DNA of 64,000 bases from NCBI GenBank assembly GCA_039090855.1, contig CM077011.1, forward strand, positions 26,813,001-26,877,000, given 5' to 3'. Positions 1 through 12,100 of the stretch are shown here, piece by piece; position 1 is the first letter of the stretch, and every line of letters starts with the position of its first letter. A program made the translations under genes and the position numbers. This stretch comes from Macrothele yani (taxonomy: Eukaryota > Arthropoda > Arachnida > Araneae > Macrothelidae). The notes beneath the pieces are model-generated. The model searched no databases and was not told where the DNA came from. It worked only from the letters and a program-made list of their open reading frames with translations.

Positions 1-852
1 TGTATGGACATGACGTAGGCAGTCCTAGAAAACCCGAGCAGTGTGCGGGATGGCACTATCCTGCTGGTAAAGCGCACCTAGAATTCCGCCCAGGAGTGGG
101 AGCACATGGGGCCATATGATCTCATCCACATACCGCTGGCCCGACAATGATCCACGTACCACTACTAGAGCTGATCGGCTATCGTAGGCAATAAACCATA
201 AAGGCTCCCTAGACCGTAATGCCTGCAGTGGGGTAGGTGGGACGCTCGATAGCAAGGTTAGAATTGTGCCGTTGACCCCGGGATCTCCACACCCGGACAC
301 GATGATCATCTGTCCCCAAAACGAACCGACACCAATCTCTGAACACCACACGTCGCCAGTCTGTGGCGTTCCACGTTGCTCTCGCCTGGCACCATTGCAA
401 ACAGAGCCGGCGCTGATCCGGTGTTAATGGCAGAACACGTAAGAGGCGCTGGGATCGCAGATTCGCTTCCGCGAGACTTCAGGAAATGGCTCGTTGGCAC
501 ACAAGAGCCGCTACATTTGCCTGGGGAGAGGACAGGGTTCTCGTGGGATCCATTCGTGCCTGCCGTACGAACTGTCGATCCTCTCTACGGATGGTCCTCC
601 TGGTTCGTTCGGAGACACCCGCCGTGCGGCAGTGCCGTCACGTGTCCACTGCTCCCAACACAGTCGGACGGTATGGTCAGAACGATCCACGTGGTGGGTT
701 ATACGGCGCGCCGACCGACCTGCTGTTTTCAGCCCGATGATCAGGCCTCTCTCAAAGCCCGTAAGTTGCGTACATCGACGTCTCTGGTGTCTACCCGGCA
801 TTCTTGTCACTCTATACTCTTGCTTGCGCCGGCCGGTGCTTTTCTCTTTCAT
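1..852 (-). pseudogene. Tc1-like transposase, degenerate
   Basis: This is a broken transposase of the DDE Tc1 family, which cuts and pastes its own element at TA dinucleotides. The N-terminal helix-turn-helix segment (about 700-850) reads LTGFERGLIIGLKTAG. A segment with the first catalytic Asp follows (VVFRDWCRF, where the family usually has FSDESRF). The second Asp lies in YQQDSAIPHTARV near the left edge. These pieces lie in different minus-strand frames, so the gene carries frameshifts. The third acidic residue would lie beyond the window. Confidence 0.75.
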
Positions 853-1019
853 GGGGCATCGACTACACGCCGGTTTATAAGGCTGCTGGTTCGTGCTAGC
901 AGCGCCGCCACGAGGTGTGCGGTTATGCGCACTCGCACCAAACGCACCCTAGCTATTTGCAAAGTTTCGCGGTTGTAGCATGTTTTCTTCTAGGTGTGCA
1001 AATTTTTTGTCCACGAGTG
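1..1019 (-). mobile_element. Tc1-like DNA transposon A, cut by window edge
   Basis: A Tc1/mariner-superfamily element is read on the minus strand, and its 3' part lies beyond the left edge of the window. Its right end is AGTG followed by TA at 1020-1021, as expected for a Tc1 terminus and TA target. The element sits inside an RTE retrotransposon: the sequence after the TA continues as RTE reverse transcriptase, which intact RTE copies show running through a TACAAGAAGC stretch at this point. The left RTE portion should therefore lie outside the window. Confidence 0.75.
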
Positions 1020-1021
1020 TA

Positions 1022-2849
1022 CAAGAAGCAAGTGGAAGAATTGAAACTTCACTCGCCCAAGTTTTCACCAGCTGTCTCACCGAAGGTAAGATTCCTGAGT
1101 ATTGGGATAATGGTACAATGATCCTGCTACATAAAAAAGGTGACGTTGAGGATCTCAGGACCTACAGGCTCATCAGCCTCCTATCAGTTATTTATAAAAT
1201 TTTCAATTAGGTTCTTTTACATCGCATGAAGGTAAAACTGGACATGGCTCAAGCAAGAGAAGAAGCTGAATTCAGGAGTGGCTACAGCACTGAAGATCAT
1301 GTCCATGTACTTAGAGAACTAACTGAAAGAACAAGAGAGTATGAACTCCCATTATGCAAGGCTTCTATTGATTATAAAAAGGCCTTCGATTCCGTAAAAC
1401 CATCAGCAGTTACAACTGCTTTGAAAACCTGCGGTATTGCAGATGCATACATTAGCATTATTAATAGTATCTCTGAAAATGCATTTGCAAAAGTTTGGAT
1501 ATTTGAGGATGCAGCACTAATAAAAATTGGAAAGCTAGTGTGACAAAGTAAAATCATATCTCCCAAACTCTTTAATCCCATATAGCAAAATATTTTTTAA
1601 TTACTGAACTGGGACAAAGAAAAAAATATTTATGCAGATAATTCGAATCACGTTCGTTTTGCTGATGACGTTGTCATTTTTGCAACTACGACTTCTGAAC
1701 CGCAGAATACGATCCAGGAACTTGCTGACAAGAGTAAAGAAGTGGAATTAAAAATGAACTTTCAGAAGGCAAAAGTGACGTATATTGCTTTTACAAGAAA
1801 CGAAGATTTATTTATTGATGGTGAAAAGCTTGAGACAACCGATACCTACATTTATCTTGGGCAGCAGATATGAAGTAAGGATCACATTGATGAAGAAATT
1901 AATCGGCGTGTAAAACTTGGATGGATAGTTTTTGGAAGAAGTAAAATTTTTACGAAAAGTATGCCATTGTGTCTTAAAAGATAAGGTTTTAATCAGTTCA
2001 TCCTGCCAGTGCTTACGTATGGAGCAGAGACATGGACCTTCACTAAACAAGTTAGTAAAATAATGCAATGCATTGAATATGATACGCTTTCCAACATACC
2101 AGAAATAATTACTCAAGATATGAGAATAATGGCTGTGGAATAAATCTCGGTCCTGTGCCCTGACCTTTGATCCCATTTCGATGATATTCAACAGAACCGG
2201 TTCGGTATACCTCCGAAATAACATGATAACGTTTTGTCGCAATCGAAGCATTTTTACGTAAGTTATGATGCATAAGGACTATGGAATAGATCCCGCTCCT
2301 GTGTCCTAACCTTTGACCCTATTTTGTCCATTTTCTATAGGGTTTGTCCCCAGGGGGTTCCCTACCACATACTAAAATTTCACCGAAATCGAACCATTTT
2401 TACGTGAGTTATCATGCCGACAGACGGACGGAAAACGCTGAAGCATATACGCTTCTTCAACCTACGGTTGGAAAGCGTAAAAAAGACAAACAAAGACTGC
2501 AGACAACGCAAAAAGCCCTGGAGAGAATCATGCTCGGTGTAAACAGGAAAGATAAGCAGACGGACTCATGGATAAGGAAAACGACAAGAGTTGACGACAT
2601 CATGACCACAATGAAGTCACTGAAATGGTGAGGGCATGACATGTTGCTAGAAGAACGACCACCGACGGAAAACCGAAATTTTAGAATGAATTTCGAGGGA
2701 CAGGAAAAGACCCAGAAGAAGACCCTATGATAGAATGATGCATGAAATTCGAAAGCATAGAGGTGTGTCATCGAGGAGACACGCTCAAGACAGACAATTG
2801 TGGGAGAAACTTGGGAGACCTTCATCCAGTAGTGGATTCAAAGATGATA
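1022..2849 (+). pseudogene. RTE-clade LINE copy i, 3' part, degenerate
   Basis: This is the RT and C-terminal part of an RTE-type non-LTR retrotransposon ORF, recognised by similarity to the uninterrupted copy at 39972-42785. Visible stretches include MILLHKKGDVEDLRTYR (about 1118), the palm sequence FADD (about 1658-1669), and the C-terminal region before the (TA)n tract at 2850. Several stops and frameshifts interrupt it. A foreign block at about 2052-2479 splits the C-terminal region. It meets RTE copy ii tail to tail at 2850-2861. It is the most diverged RTE copy here. Confidence 0.8.
2083..2479. mobile_element. Small inverted-repeat insert (MITE-like) inside RTE copy i
   Basis: The stretch interrupts RTE homology and has no coding potential. 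It starts with TACGCTTTCCAAC (2083-2095) and ends with the inverse GTTGGAAAGCGTA (2467-2479). The right end also forms a local hairpin with a nearby TACGCTT. The interior is two tandem ~150-bp units sharing 'atttttacgt[a/g]agttat' and 'cctttgaccc'-like segments. About 30 bp between RTE sequence and the left repeat are unexplained, so the exact ends are uncertain. It is non-autonomous; the superfamily is unknown. Confidence 0.4.
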
Positions 2850-2860
2850 ATATATATATA

Positions 2861-5824
2861 TCATTGTAAACCATTATCAATCCACTGCTGGACGAAAGTC
2901 TCCCCAAATTTTCTCCACAACGGTCTGTCTTGTGCCAGTCTCCTCCATGTCACTCCCGCATACTTTCGAATTTCTTCCACCCATCTCCATGTGGTCTTCT
3001 TCTGGGTCTTTTCCTGTCCCTTGGAATCCAATATAAAATTTCGGCTGTCCATCGATGGTCTGTCCTTCTGGCAGTATGTCCAGCCCATTGTCATTTCAGG
3101 GATTTTCTCTGATCATGGTGTCTTCCACTCTCGTCATTTTTCGGATTCACGAGTTCCTCTTCTTATCTCTCCTGGTTACACCAAGCATGCACCTGTCCAT
3201 GCTGCTTTGAGTTGTCTGCAGCCTTTGTATGTCTCTTTTAGTTAAGGTCCACGTCTCTGCACCATACGTAAGCACTGGAAGGATGCATTGATCAAACACT
3301 TTTCTTTTAAGACATAATGGCATATTGCTCTTAAAAATTATGATGTTTCTTCAAAAAGCTCTCCAGGCAAGTTTTGTACGCCGATTAATTTCTTCATCAA
3401 TGTGACCCTCACTTGATATCTGCTGTCCAAGATAAACGTACGTGTCTGTTATCTCCAGCTTATCTCCATCAATCGATAAATCTTCATTTCTTGTAAAAGC
3501 ATTGAACATCACTTTTCTCTTCTGGAAGTTCATTTTTAATCCCACTTCTTTACTCTTGTCAGCAAGTTCCTGGATCATACTCTGCAGCTCTGATGGGGTA
3601 GTTGCAAAAATGACTACGTTATCAGCAAAACGAAGGTGGGTTAGATAATCTCCATTAATCTTTATCCCTTTGTTTTCCCAGTTCAGTATTGAAAGACCTT
3701 TTCCAATGTGGCAATAAAGAGCTTCGGAGATATGGTGTCACCTTGTCTCACTCCCTTTCCAATTTTTATGTGTGTTGTATTTTCAAACAGCCGAAAATTT
3801 GCACTTGCATTTTCATAGATGTTATTAATAATATTAATGTATGCATCTTCAATACCGCAGGATTTCAGAGCCATTGTAACTGCTGATGGTTTCACCGAAT
3901 CAAAGGCTTTTTCATAATCGATAAAAGCCATGCACAATGGAAGTTCATATTCTTTCGCTCTTTCAATTAGTTCTCTCAGTACGTGCATATGATCTATTGT
4001 GCTGTAGCCACTCCTGAATCCAGCTAGTTCTCTCGGTTGAGCCATGTTCAGTGTTACCTTTAAGCGGTGTGAAAGAACTTTAGTGAAGATTTTATAAACC
4101 ACTGATAGGAGGCTGATAGGTCTGTAGTTCCTGAGATCCTCAATGTCACCTTTTTTATGTAGCAGGATCATTGTAGCGTTGTTCCAATCCTCAGGAATCT
4201 TCCCTTCATTAAGGCATCGAGTGAAAATTTGGGCGAGTACTGTTTCGATTTCTCCACTTGCTTCTTGTATGGTGTCTACAGTAATTCCATCTTCTCCTGG
4301 AGCTTTCCCCCGCTTCATGTTCTTGATTGCATGCGCATCTTCTGCTGGGAGGACTGGAAGAACTCTGGTACTGGTACCTTTCATGATGTCTGGAGAACAT
4401 GTATCATTCCTTTTATATAATTTGGAGTAGAAATCTTTCACTCTTGTCAAAATTTCGCCTCTATTTCTTGTTACAGAACCATCTTCTTTTCTCAGTGCCA
4501 TAATCTGTTTTCTTCCCTTACTGAGGGGTCGCTTTGCTATCTTTAGGCTTTGGTTGTTTTCAATTGCTTTCCTCACTAGTTCGCAGTTGAATTTCCTTAC
4601 GTCTTTAGTGATAATTTTTTGTACTGTCTTGCATAGCTCTATATATTCCACTTTGGAAGTCGCATCTTCTTTAGTTGTCCTCATCTCTCTTCTTTTTTGC
4701 ATCAACATTTTGGTTTTTCCTGATAATTTGTTCACATGCAACTTGTTCTTAGACCCAGCTCATTTTGTTGGTGTTTCCATAAGAGTTTTGGTTACTTTTC
4801 TGTTAACTTCAGAAATATCCACTTCTTCCGATGTTAGGCGTTCTAAAGCAGAGAATCTGTTCTTCAGTTCCAACTTAAAGGTATTATGGTGTTTTTTAAG
4901 GTTGGTTATGTCAATACATTATGTTTGTCTTATGAGCTTGCCACGTTCGAGTTTAGTGTTGAGGTGGATCTTACATCTCACCAATCTATGGTCACTACTT
5001 GTGTTGAACTTGTTCAGCACACTGCAGTCTTCGTTGACGAATTTTTTGTTACACATAATAAAATCAATTTCACTTGTTATCCCATTTGGATGTCTCCATG
5101 TCCATTTCCCGTGTGGCTTTTTCTTGAAAAAGGAGTTCAAGATGAGAAACCCTTCTGCCTCTGCAAACTCAACGAGAGTATTTTCACGCTGGTTTCTGTT
5201 GCCGTGAGCGAATTTACCTCCTGAAGTTTCATTCTGTTGCCATTGCCCTATTTTTGCATTGAAATCTCCCATAATTATCTTCAAGTGGTGCTTACCTTTA
5301 TTATTTAGATGACAAATTTCCTCATAAAATTCTTCAATTTCTTCTTCAGGATGACTTGTGGTGGGTGCATAAGTTTGAATAATCTGAGCCTTGTATCTTC
5401 TCAAGAGTTGGATAACGAGTCGCGCAGTTCTGTCAGAGGCACTTTCAACTTCTACAACTTTATCCTTCAGTTTCTTGTTTATTATAAATCCAACACCACT
5501 AGTTCTGCCAGTATGTGTCCCACGATAGTAGAGGAGATGTCCATTTTTCCGTTCAATGAGATCTTCTCCTTTTCTCCTTACCTCACTTAGCCCGACGATG
5601 TCCCACTTGATCCTTTGTAGTTCCTCTTCCAATTCAAGAAGCCTTGAATCAGGAGATAGGGAGCATCCATTGTAAGTAGCCAAGGTCAGCATCAGATGGC
5701 AGCCTAGTCCGGTCCTCCAAGGATTCTTAGCACCCTCTGCCTTCATGTCGCACTGGCCGCAGCCTTGGCCAGGTACATTCGAGCTGCCGGAGACTGAGGG
5801 CCAAGATTTAAGTTGTAGAGTCAT
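2861..5824 (-). pseudogene. RTE endonuclease-reverse transcriptase, copy ii
   Basis: The single ORF of the element would nick target DNA and reverse-transcribe the element RNA. The endonuclease domain occupies about 4990-5730, with GLSEVRRKG, IIMGDFNAKIG and SDHRLVRC motifs. The RT domain lies at about 3600-4350. A stop at 4919-4921 separates two parts in the same frame, and frameshifts occur after about 3683. The RT palm box reads FADN (3618-3629) where the other copies here have FADD, so a catalytic Asp is lost. The ATG at 5824 (MTLQLKSWPS) is the best available start for this family in the window. Confidence 0.85.
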
Positions 5825-6032
5825 TTTGGAGGGGTTTGGCCATAACTCACCACGCTGGCCAAGCGGGTTGGTGAGTGTGGGATAGCATTTCCTCTAATCC
5901 CGATGGTATAGTTATACCGCTATTGGCGGTCGTCAGAGCCCCTTTAGTGGGAACAGGATGCACCACGAGAAGGCGGGGTTGACATTTGTCAAGGAGAGGC
6001 TGTGATGTTACGCATCACCGGACCTTACATTC

Positions 6033-6035
<3 letters not shown>
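2861..6035 (-). mobile_element. RTE-clade LINE copy ii, near full length
   Basis: This minus-strand RTE element runs from a (TA)n tract at 6036-6073 (5' side) to its TCATTG/TA tail at 2861. It is the only copy in the window with a 5' leader: about 210 bp of untranslated sequence precede the ORF start at 5824. All other copies are 5'-truncated. RTE elements encode one protein with an APE-type endonuclease and a reverse transcriptase, and end in short simple repeats, as here. Confidence 0.85.

Positions 6036-6073
<38 letters not shown>
6036..6073. repeat. (TA)n microsatellite at RTE 5' junction
   Basis: A pure TA dinucleotide tract directly abuts the 5' end of RTE copy ii. Comparable tracts mark most RTE junctions in the window. 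Confidence 0.95.
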
Positions 6074-6075
<2 letters not shown>

Positions 6076-6094
6076 GCACGAAGAGTTACATCCG

Positions 6095-6185
6095 CAGGTG
6101 TGGCAGAATTAACACGCATCCCATTGCTTGGAAAGACGACGCATCCCATCGCTGGGAAAGACGACGCATACCGTCTGGAAAAAGG
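6095..6185. repeat. Short 25-bp tandem repeat
   Basis: Three imperfect copies of a unit built on 'gacgacgcatcccatcg' / 'tgggaaagacgacgca' follow the (TA)n tract. No gene is visible here. Confidence 0.6.
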
Positions 6186-6199
6186 AACTTTAGTTTCTC

Positions 6200-6720
6200 C
6201 TTGAATCATTTGGATATGTCAACATGAAAGTCACATGTTGACAGATCCGGGATATAGGCTGGGTGGTGCAGAACCTCTCACCCTTTCCGTGCTAACGCAT
6301 CCTGCATAATGTGTGCAACAGAATCACACCACGCGAAAGCATGCCAGGTCACCCATTCTTGATTGCTTTATGCAGCTTGTCCACTGTGTCGATGTAGTGG
6401 TTGGCATTGCTGTTCACGTGAGGCTCTTTAAAGTCCACCAACAAAAGCCTTTCAGCATAACCTCCCCGACGGAGTCCTGTGACTTGAATTTTATGTGTTT
6501 TGGTGATCCGGGATGTTTCCATTGCATGCTCGCTGGTTTGCTGGATGGCTCAAAGCCGTGGCACCGCGATTCGTCACCTGCCACTATGCGCGATATAAAT
6601 GCATCACCCTCTGCTTTGTAACGCAGCAAGTGGTTCAAACCCAACCCATACATTCTTCCTTATGGTGGTCAGTCAGCATCCGCGGGATTAATTGTAAACA
6701 TACTTTCCGATATTGCAGTA
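6200..6720 (-). pseudogene. mariner transposase fragment
   Basis: This is a remnant of a mariner (DD34D) transposase. The minus-strand translation gives DAFISRIVAGDESRCHGF around the first catalytic Asp (mariner: RIVTGDE), then SMQWKHPGSPKHIKFKSQ. Further downstream, in another frame, LHHPAYIPDLSTCDFHV (about 6222-6272) matches the mariner signature around the third Asp (HPPYSPDLAPxDFHLF). Frame changes and stops show it is dead. No inverted repeats are visible, so only an internal piece is preserved. It is distinct from the Tc1 families elsewhere in the window. Confidence 0.7.
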
Positions 6721-6841
6721 TCTTCGTAACCACAGTTTGAACTGTAACAAATGTCATAGCAAAGTCCTCCGTTTGTGAACGTCAGCCCCGACGACGGTTT
6801 TACATGCATTTCTTTCTCGGTGTGGGCGCATTGTTTGTGTT

Positions 6842-8050
6842 ATTCGCACGCTCCCCGCCGATCAAGGTGATCGTCCTTATTTAGGCTTCCGACGCCAAGC
6901 CTTAGTTCTCTTCCCTGATATGGACTCCATTACTTCCTGCCCCACTGTTTTTCAGGTGCTTTGTGTTCATCACAACGTCGTTATAAACGTGTTCACTGCG
7001 TATCATTGCTTCTCATGTAAAACGCCTGGTCATCATCGCTTGCAGTGTCCGCTCACCTCTTCTTGTTCTTCCTCAACGGCTGCTCAAGTGCCCATCACAG
7101 AACCCCCTTCTTCACTTCCGGTCACCACGCCTGCGCTTGTTTCGCTTCCACCTTCTTAGTCTCCATCTCGATTGTCGTTGCCTTCCTCTGCAGGTCTTTT
7201 TCCTTCTCCACTAGCGTTGCCTCTTGTGGATACATCTGGATCTACTGCTCCTGCTTCGGTGCCTTCGTCTGTCTTGCTTTCTTCTTCGTCGTCTGTTGTC
7301 TGTGCTTTGTCACATCCCGTTGCCAACCTTTCTCCGCCTGTTCAGGTGCTGCCTTCTTTGTTTTCGCACGTCACCTCGTCAATCCCAACCCCGGGATTCT
7401 CTGCTCCATCATCTTCGCTGTGTACGTCAGCTTCGCCACCCTCAGACGCTCATCCTTTCTTCAGCCGTTCCAGTACTCCGGTGGGCTCTCCGCCCGTTTC
7501 ACCTTCTCCGAGCTCTTCTGATGCCTCTAGTATTGTTGCCTTCCTTTCGATTTCTGGTCCCGTGATCGGTCCCCGCTTTCCAGCACAGCTACTCTTCTGG
7601 ATTTGTGTGAAGCCTTACCTTCACCAGCTCCTGTTGCCCCATCAGTTGCCTCTTTGCTTGCGTTATGCGCACATGATCCAGATCTTCCTTGTCAGACTTC
7701 TCACTTGCTGTCGGTTACTCCTTCTTCACCACGTCCCTGTTGGTATTGCTTCTAATAAGAAGTGCCGTCGTCGCTCTAATCGAGAGACTCGTACTAAGCG
7801 AACCGCGGTCGCTCAGCCTTCTCTTCATCGTTCTTCAGGTTCCGCTCCTAATTCTACTGTTGCTGCTTACGCCGACCTTATTGGTACTCCCTCCTTTTCC
7901 ACTGCAATTGTCGCTCGCCTCCAAGCTGTCCCTGGGTATTCGAAGATTCTCTTCCCAGATGCTGCCAACCCTTGTTCTTTGCCTCTTCTTGTGACGCTGG
8001 TTTGGATCCCCTTCTTGACTCCCATGATCCAGCTGATTACTCGAATATGA
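6842..8050 (+). pseudogene. Gag-like ORF1 with CCHC zinc knuckle (retroelement remnant)
   Basis: An open stretch from about 6842 leads into CFSCKTPGHHRLQC (about 7006-7047), a CX2CX4HX4C zinc knuckle typical of Gag or LINE ORF1 nucleic-acid chaperones. It is followed by a long Pro/Ser/Thr-rich tail. The tail changes frame at about 7160 and continues to a stop at 8048-8050, ending in a basic patch (KKCRRRSNRETRTKR). I read this as ORF1 of a non-LTR retrotransposon different from the RTE family, which lacks such an ORF. No associated RT is found nearby. The clade cannot be assigned and frameshifting is likely. Confidence 0.45.
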
Positions 8051-9120
8051 TCGAGGATATTCGCTGCTTCCTCCAAGTTTTCGTTGACCTCACGAGATCT
8101 TACCCCTGAGATATTTCGTTATTAAAGTTTTCTTAATTGCTACCTTGGTGATACTCAAAATCGCCTCATTGATCTGGTTCTGACCGATTAGTTTCTGTCT
8201 GCACTTGCATGATGTTTCGCTTCCTGCCGTCTTTGCCTTGCTGCTGTTCCGTCTTACTCCTTTGCATGTTTCTGGTATGCGTTGTACCCAACCTTTTTCT
8301 TTCCGTTGTATCCTATGTACCGCCATGTTTTCTCCACATCTCGGTTCTTTCAAACATCCGCCCGGTGCCTACTTCCGTGAACCTGTCACATCGTTTTGTT
8401 CACAGAGCTTCTTCCTGTGTGCATTGTTATGCGCGATTCTTCTCTTATACCTTTCGTCACTGTCCTGGATTGCCCTATGTTGCTGTTCGCACCCAGTTAG
8501 TTTTTTCAGGTGTTTTTCCTGTCTCGTCGAGTATTTGTCTTATGTCATGCCATGTGCCTCGGCATACCTTCTACTGTTGTGCTACGTTACTTGCTCATCC
8601 AGTGTGACTCATCTCGTCAGGTACTTACCGTTATTGCTTTGCCTCATGCTAATTGATTGTCCCATACTGTTACCTACACCATGCCATCTTTGCAAGTGTT
8701 ATCTGTTGCACCTCGTTTTCTGCTTTTCATGCTGCGCCCCGGAGCATGAAAAGCAGTCTCCAGTTCGATGTGTTCTCCATCTCCATGTCCGTCGTTCCTT
8801 CTGCTCAGTGACTGTTCCAGTGTGCTTCGCCTATCACAGATTGCCTTGTGCTGCTCGTTCAGCTTCGTTTATCTTTGTATGTCCTGATTGGCTTTTACAG
8901 ACTGCTTTATGCTGCTCGTCCAGTACCGTTATTCTTATTGTTTTATCATGCCATTTATTTTCCGTTCTCCTGTGTACTAGTCCTCGATACCTACTAAAGC
9001 AACGTCACGTTGTTTTTGGAATGTCTTTTCAACTGCTGGGGGTTCAAAGCTAGAAACGGGGAGTTCTTTCAGCTAATGTCAGGCACGAATGAAAGACTTT
9101 GTGCAAAACAAATTACTTCT
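8051..9120. other. Pyrimidine-rich stretch, no supported gene
   Basis: This is C/T-rich DNA on the plus strand. It contains imperfect internal repeats such as 'ttgtgctgctcgttcag' and 'ttatgctgctcgtccag' near 8846 and 8908. Long Cys/Leu/Ser-rich frames through it look like compositional artefacts. It may be the 3' continuation of the retroelement upstream. Confidence 0.4.
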
Positions 9121-9129
9121 TCATTATTC

Positions 9130-12100
9130 TCCATTACCCTTATTACAAATATCTCAAAAACTATCAAGATTCGAACGATGAAGAAGGAGGTCTTTCTGAT
9201 TCACACCATGCTAACGAATAGCTATCCTGTAATGGAAAATGTCCAGGTTGGGGTGGGCGGGGGGAAGAGGCAGGTGAAATCGTGGGCTACTAACATTCTT
9301 TTTTAAACATCTCCAAAACTATTGCTATTCAAACTATGAAAGTGGCGTTTATTCCGGTTCACACCATTTACTAACGAATGACTATCTTGAAATTTTTAAT
9401 GAATTTACATGGTGAGAGGGGGGGTGATGGTCGGTCTGGAATATATATATACATAAGTTCTCAATATTGTTATTTTTTTCTCAAAAACTGTTGCAGTTCA
9501 AACGATGAAAATGGATTTCCCCTCGGTTCATACAATTTGCTAACGAATGGCTATTTTGAAATTTTGAATTTCCATGGGGGGGGGCTGGTAAAATGGTCGG
9601 TCTCTCTGTATATATGCAAATTCTCAATATTATTTTTTAAATATTTCAAAAACTATTCCGGTTCTAACGATAAAAATGGAGTTCATTCCTGTTCATACGA
9701 GTTACTAACGAATGGCTATGTCGGAATTCTGAATTTCCATGATGGGGGGGGGGGGGGGGGCTGGTAAAATGTTCGGTCTCTCTGTATATATGCAAATTCT
9801 CAATATTATTTTTTAAATATTTCAAAAACTATTGCGGTTCAAACGATAAAAATGGAGTTCATTCCTGTTCATACGACTTACTAACGAATGGCTATGTCGG
9901 AATTCTGAATTTCCATGATGAGGGGGTGAAATGGTAGGCCTTTAACATTCTTTTTTAAATATCTCAAAAACTATTGCGGTTCAAACGATGAAAATGGAGT
10001 TCTTTTCAGTTCATAGGATTTGCTAACGAATGCCTATTTTGAAATTTTGGATTTCCATGGGGGGGGGGGGGGGGCTGGTGAAATGGTCGGTCTTTCTGTA
10101 TATATGCAAATTCTCAATATTATTTTTTAAATATTTCAAAAACTATTGCGGTTCAAACGATAAAAATATAGTTCATTCCTGTTCATACGATTTACTAACG
10201 AATGGCTATTTCGGAATTTTGATTTTCCATGATGAAGGGGGGGGGTTAATGGTGTAGGCCTGTGACATTCTTTTTTAAATATCTCAAAAACTATTGCGGT
10301 TCAAACGATGAAAATGGAGTTCTTTTCGGTTCATACGATTTGCTAATGAATGGCTATTTTGAAATTTTGAATTTTTCCATGGGGGTGTGTGCAATGGTCG
10401 TCCCCCAATTTTCTCAAACTTTTTTTTTTTTTAAATCTATCAAAAACTGTTGGCCGCTCCGGTGACGCAGTGGTCTAAGCGACGGACTCTGATCATTCGT
10501 TCGAACAGGGTCCGGGTTCGAATCCCGGTGAGGCATGAATGTTGTGTTTGTTTAACGGCACTGGCTCTCTCCCTTCCCTGGAACCAGTGACCCTGAATTA
10601 GGGACGGGCGACTGCTTATAGCCCATTGAGTTGCTCACGGTGGTCGTTAAATCTCCAATAAAAAAAACTGTTGCGGTTCAAACGATAAAAATTGAGTTCA
10701 TTCCTGTTCATACGATTTACTAACAAATGGCTATTTCGGAATTTTGAATTTCCATGATGAGGGGGGGGGTGTGTGAAATGGTAGGCCTGTAACATTATTT
10801 GTTAAATATCTCAAAAACTATTGCGGTTCAAACGATGAAAATGGAGTTCTTTTCGGTTCATACGATTTGCTAACGAATGGCTATTTTGAAATTTTGAATT
10901 TCCATGGTGGGGGGCTGGTGAAATGGTCGGTCTCTCTGTATATATGCAAATTCGCAATATTATTTTTTAAATATCTCAAAAACTATTGCGGTTCAAACGA
11001 TAAAAATGGAGTTCATTCCTGTTCATACGATTTACTAACGAATGGCTATTTCGGAATTTCAAATTTCCATGATGAGGGGGGAGGGGGATGAAATGGCCTG
11101 TAACATTCTTTTTAAATATCTCAAAAATTATTGCGGTTCAAACCATGAAAATGGAGTTCTTTTCAGTTCATACGATTTACTAACGAATGGCTATTTCGGA
11201 ATTTTAAATTTCCATGATGAGGGGGGAGGGGGATGAAATGGCCTGTAACATTCTTTTTTAAATATCTCAAAAATTATTGCGGTTCAAACGATGAAAATGG
11301 AGTTCTTTTCGGTTCATACGATTTGCTAACGAATGGCTATTTTGAAATTTTGAATTTCCATGGTGGGGGAGCTGGTGAAATGGTCGGTCTCTCTGTATAT
11401 ATGCAAATTCGCAATATTATTTTTTAAATATCTCAAAAACTATTGCGGTTCAAACGATAAAAATGGAGTTCATTCCTGTTCATACGATTTACTAACGAAT
11501 GGCTATTTCGGAATTTTGAATTTCCATGATGAGGGGGGGGGTGAAATGATAGGCCTGTAACATTATTTTTTAAATATCTCAAAAACTATTGCGGTTCAAA
11601 CGATGAAAATGGAGTTCTTTTCGGTTCATACGATTTGCTAACGAATGGCTATTTTGAAATTTTGAATTTCCATGGGGGTGGGGGGCTGGTGAAATGGTCG
11701 GTCTCTGTGCGTTAATGTAAATTCTATTATTTATTAAATATTTCAGAAACTATTGCGGTTCAAACGATAAAAATGGAGTTCATTCCTGTTCATACGATTT
11801 ACTAACGAATGGCTATTTCGGAATTTTGAATTTCCATGATGAGGGGGTGAAATGATAGGCCTGTAACATTATTTTTTAAATATCTCAAAAACTATTGCGG
11901 TTCAAACGATGAAAATGGAGTTCTTTTCAGTTCACACGATTTGCTAACGAATGCCTATTTTGAAATTTTGAATTTCCATGGTGGGGGGCTGGTGAAATGG
12001 TCGGTCTTTCTGTATATATGCAAATTCTGAATATTATTTGTTAAATATCTCAAAAACTATTGCGGTTCAAACGATAGAAATGGAGTTCATTCCGGTTCAT

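Noticed and set aside
4554..5207. 217-codon frame antisense to RTE copy ii, and its equivalents at 38847-39500 and 40442-41095
   Set aside because: Present wherever the RTE endonuclease region is, on the opposite strand; a codon-composition shadow of the real ORF.
8205..9053. 282-codon Cys/Leu/Ser-rich frame
   Set aside because: Translation of C/T-rich DNA without domain, with overlapping long frames in other phases; no support as a gene.
9378..11560. Repeated 60-130 codon frames with a recurring NYCGSNDENGVLFGSYDLLT motif
   Set aside because: They arise because the satellite monomer lacks stops in one frame; they begin and end with the repeat unit and shift frame when unit length changes.
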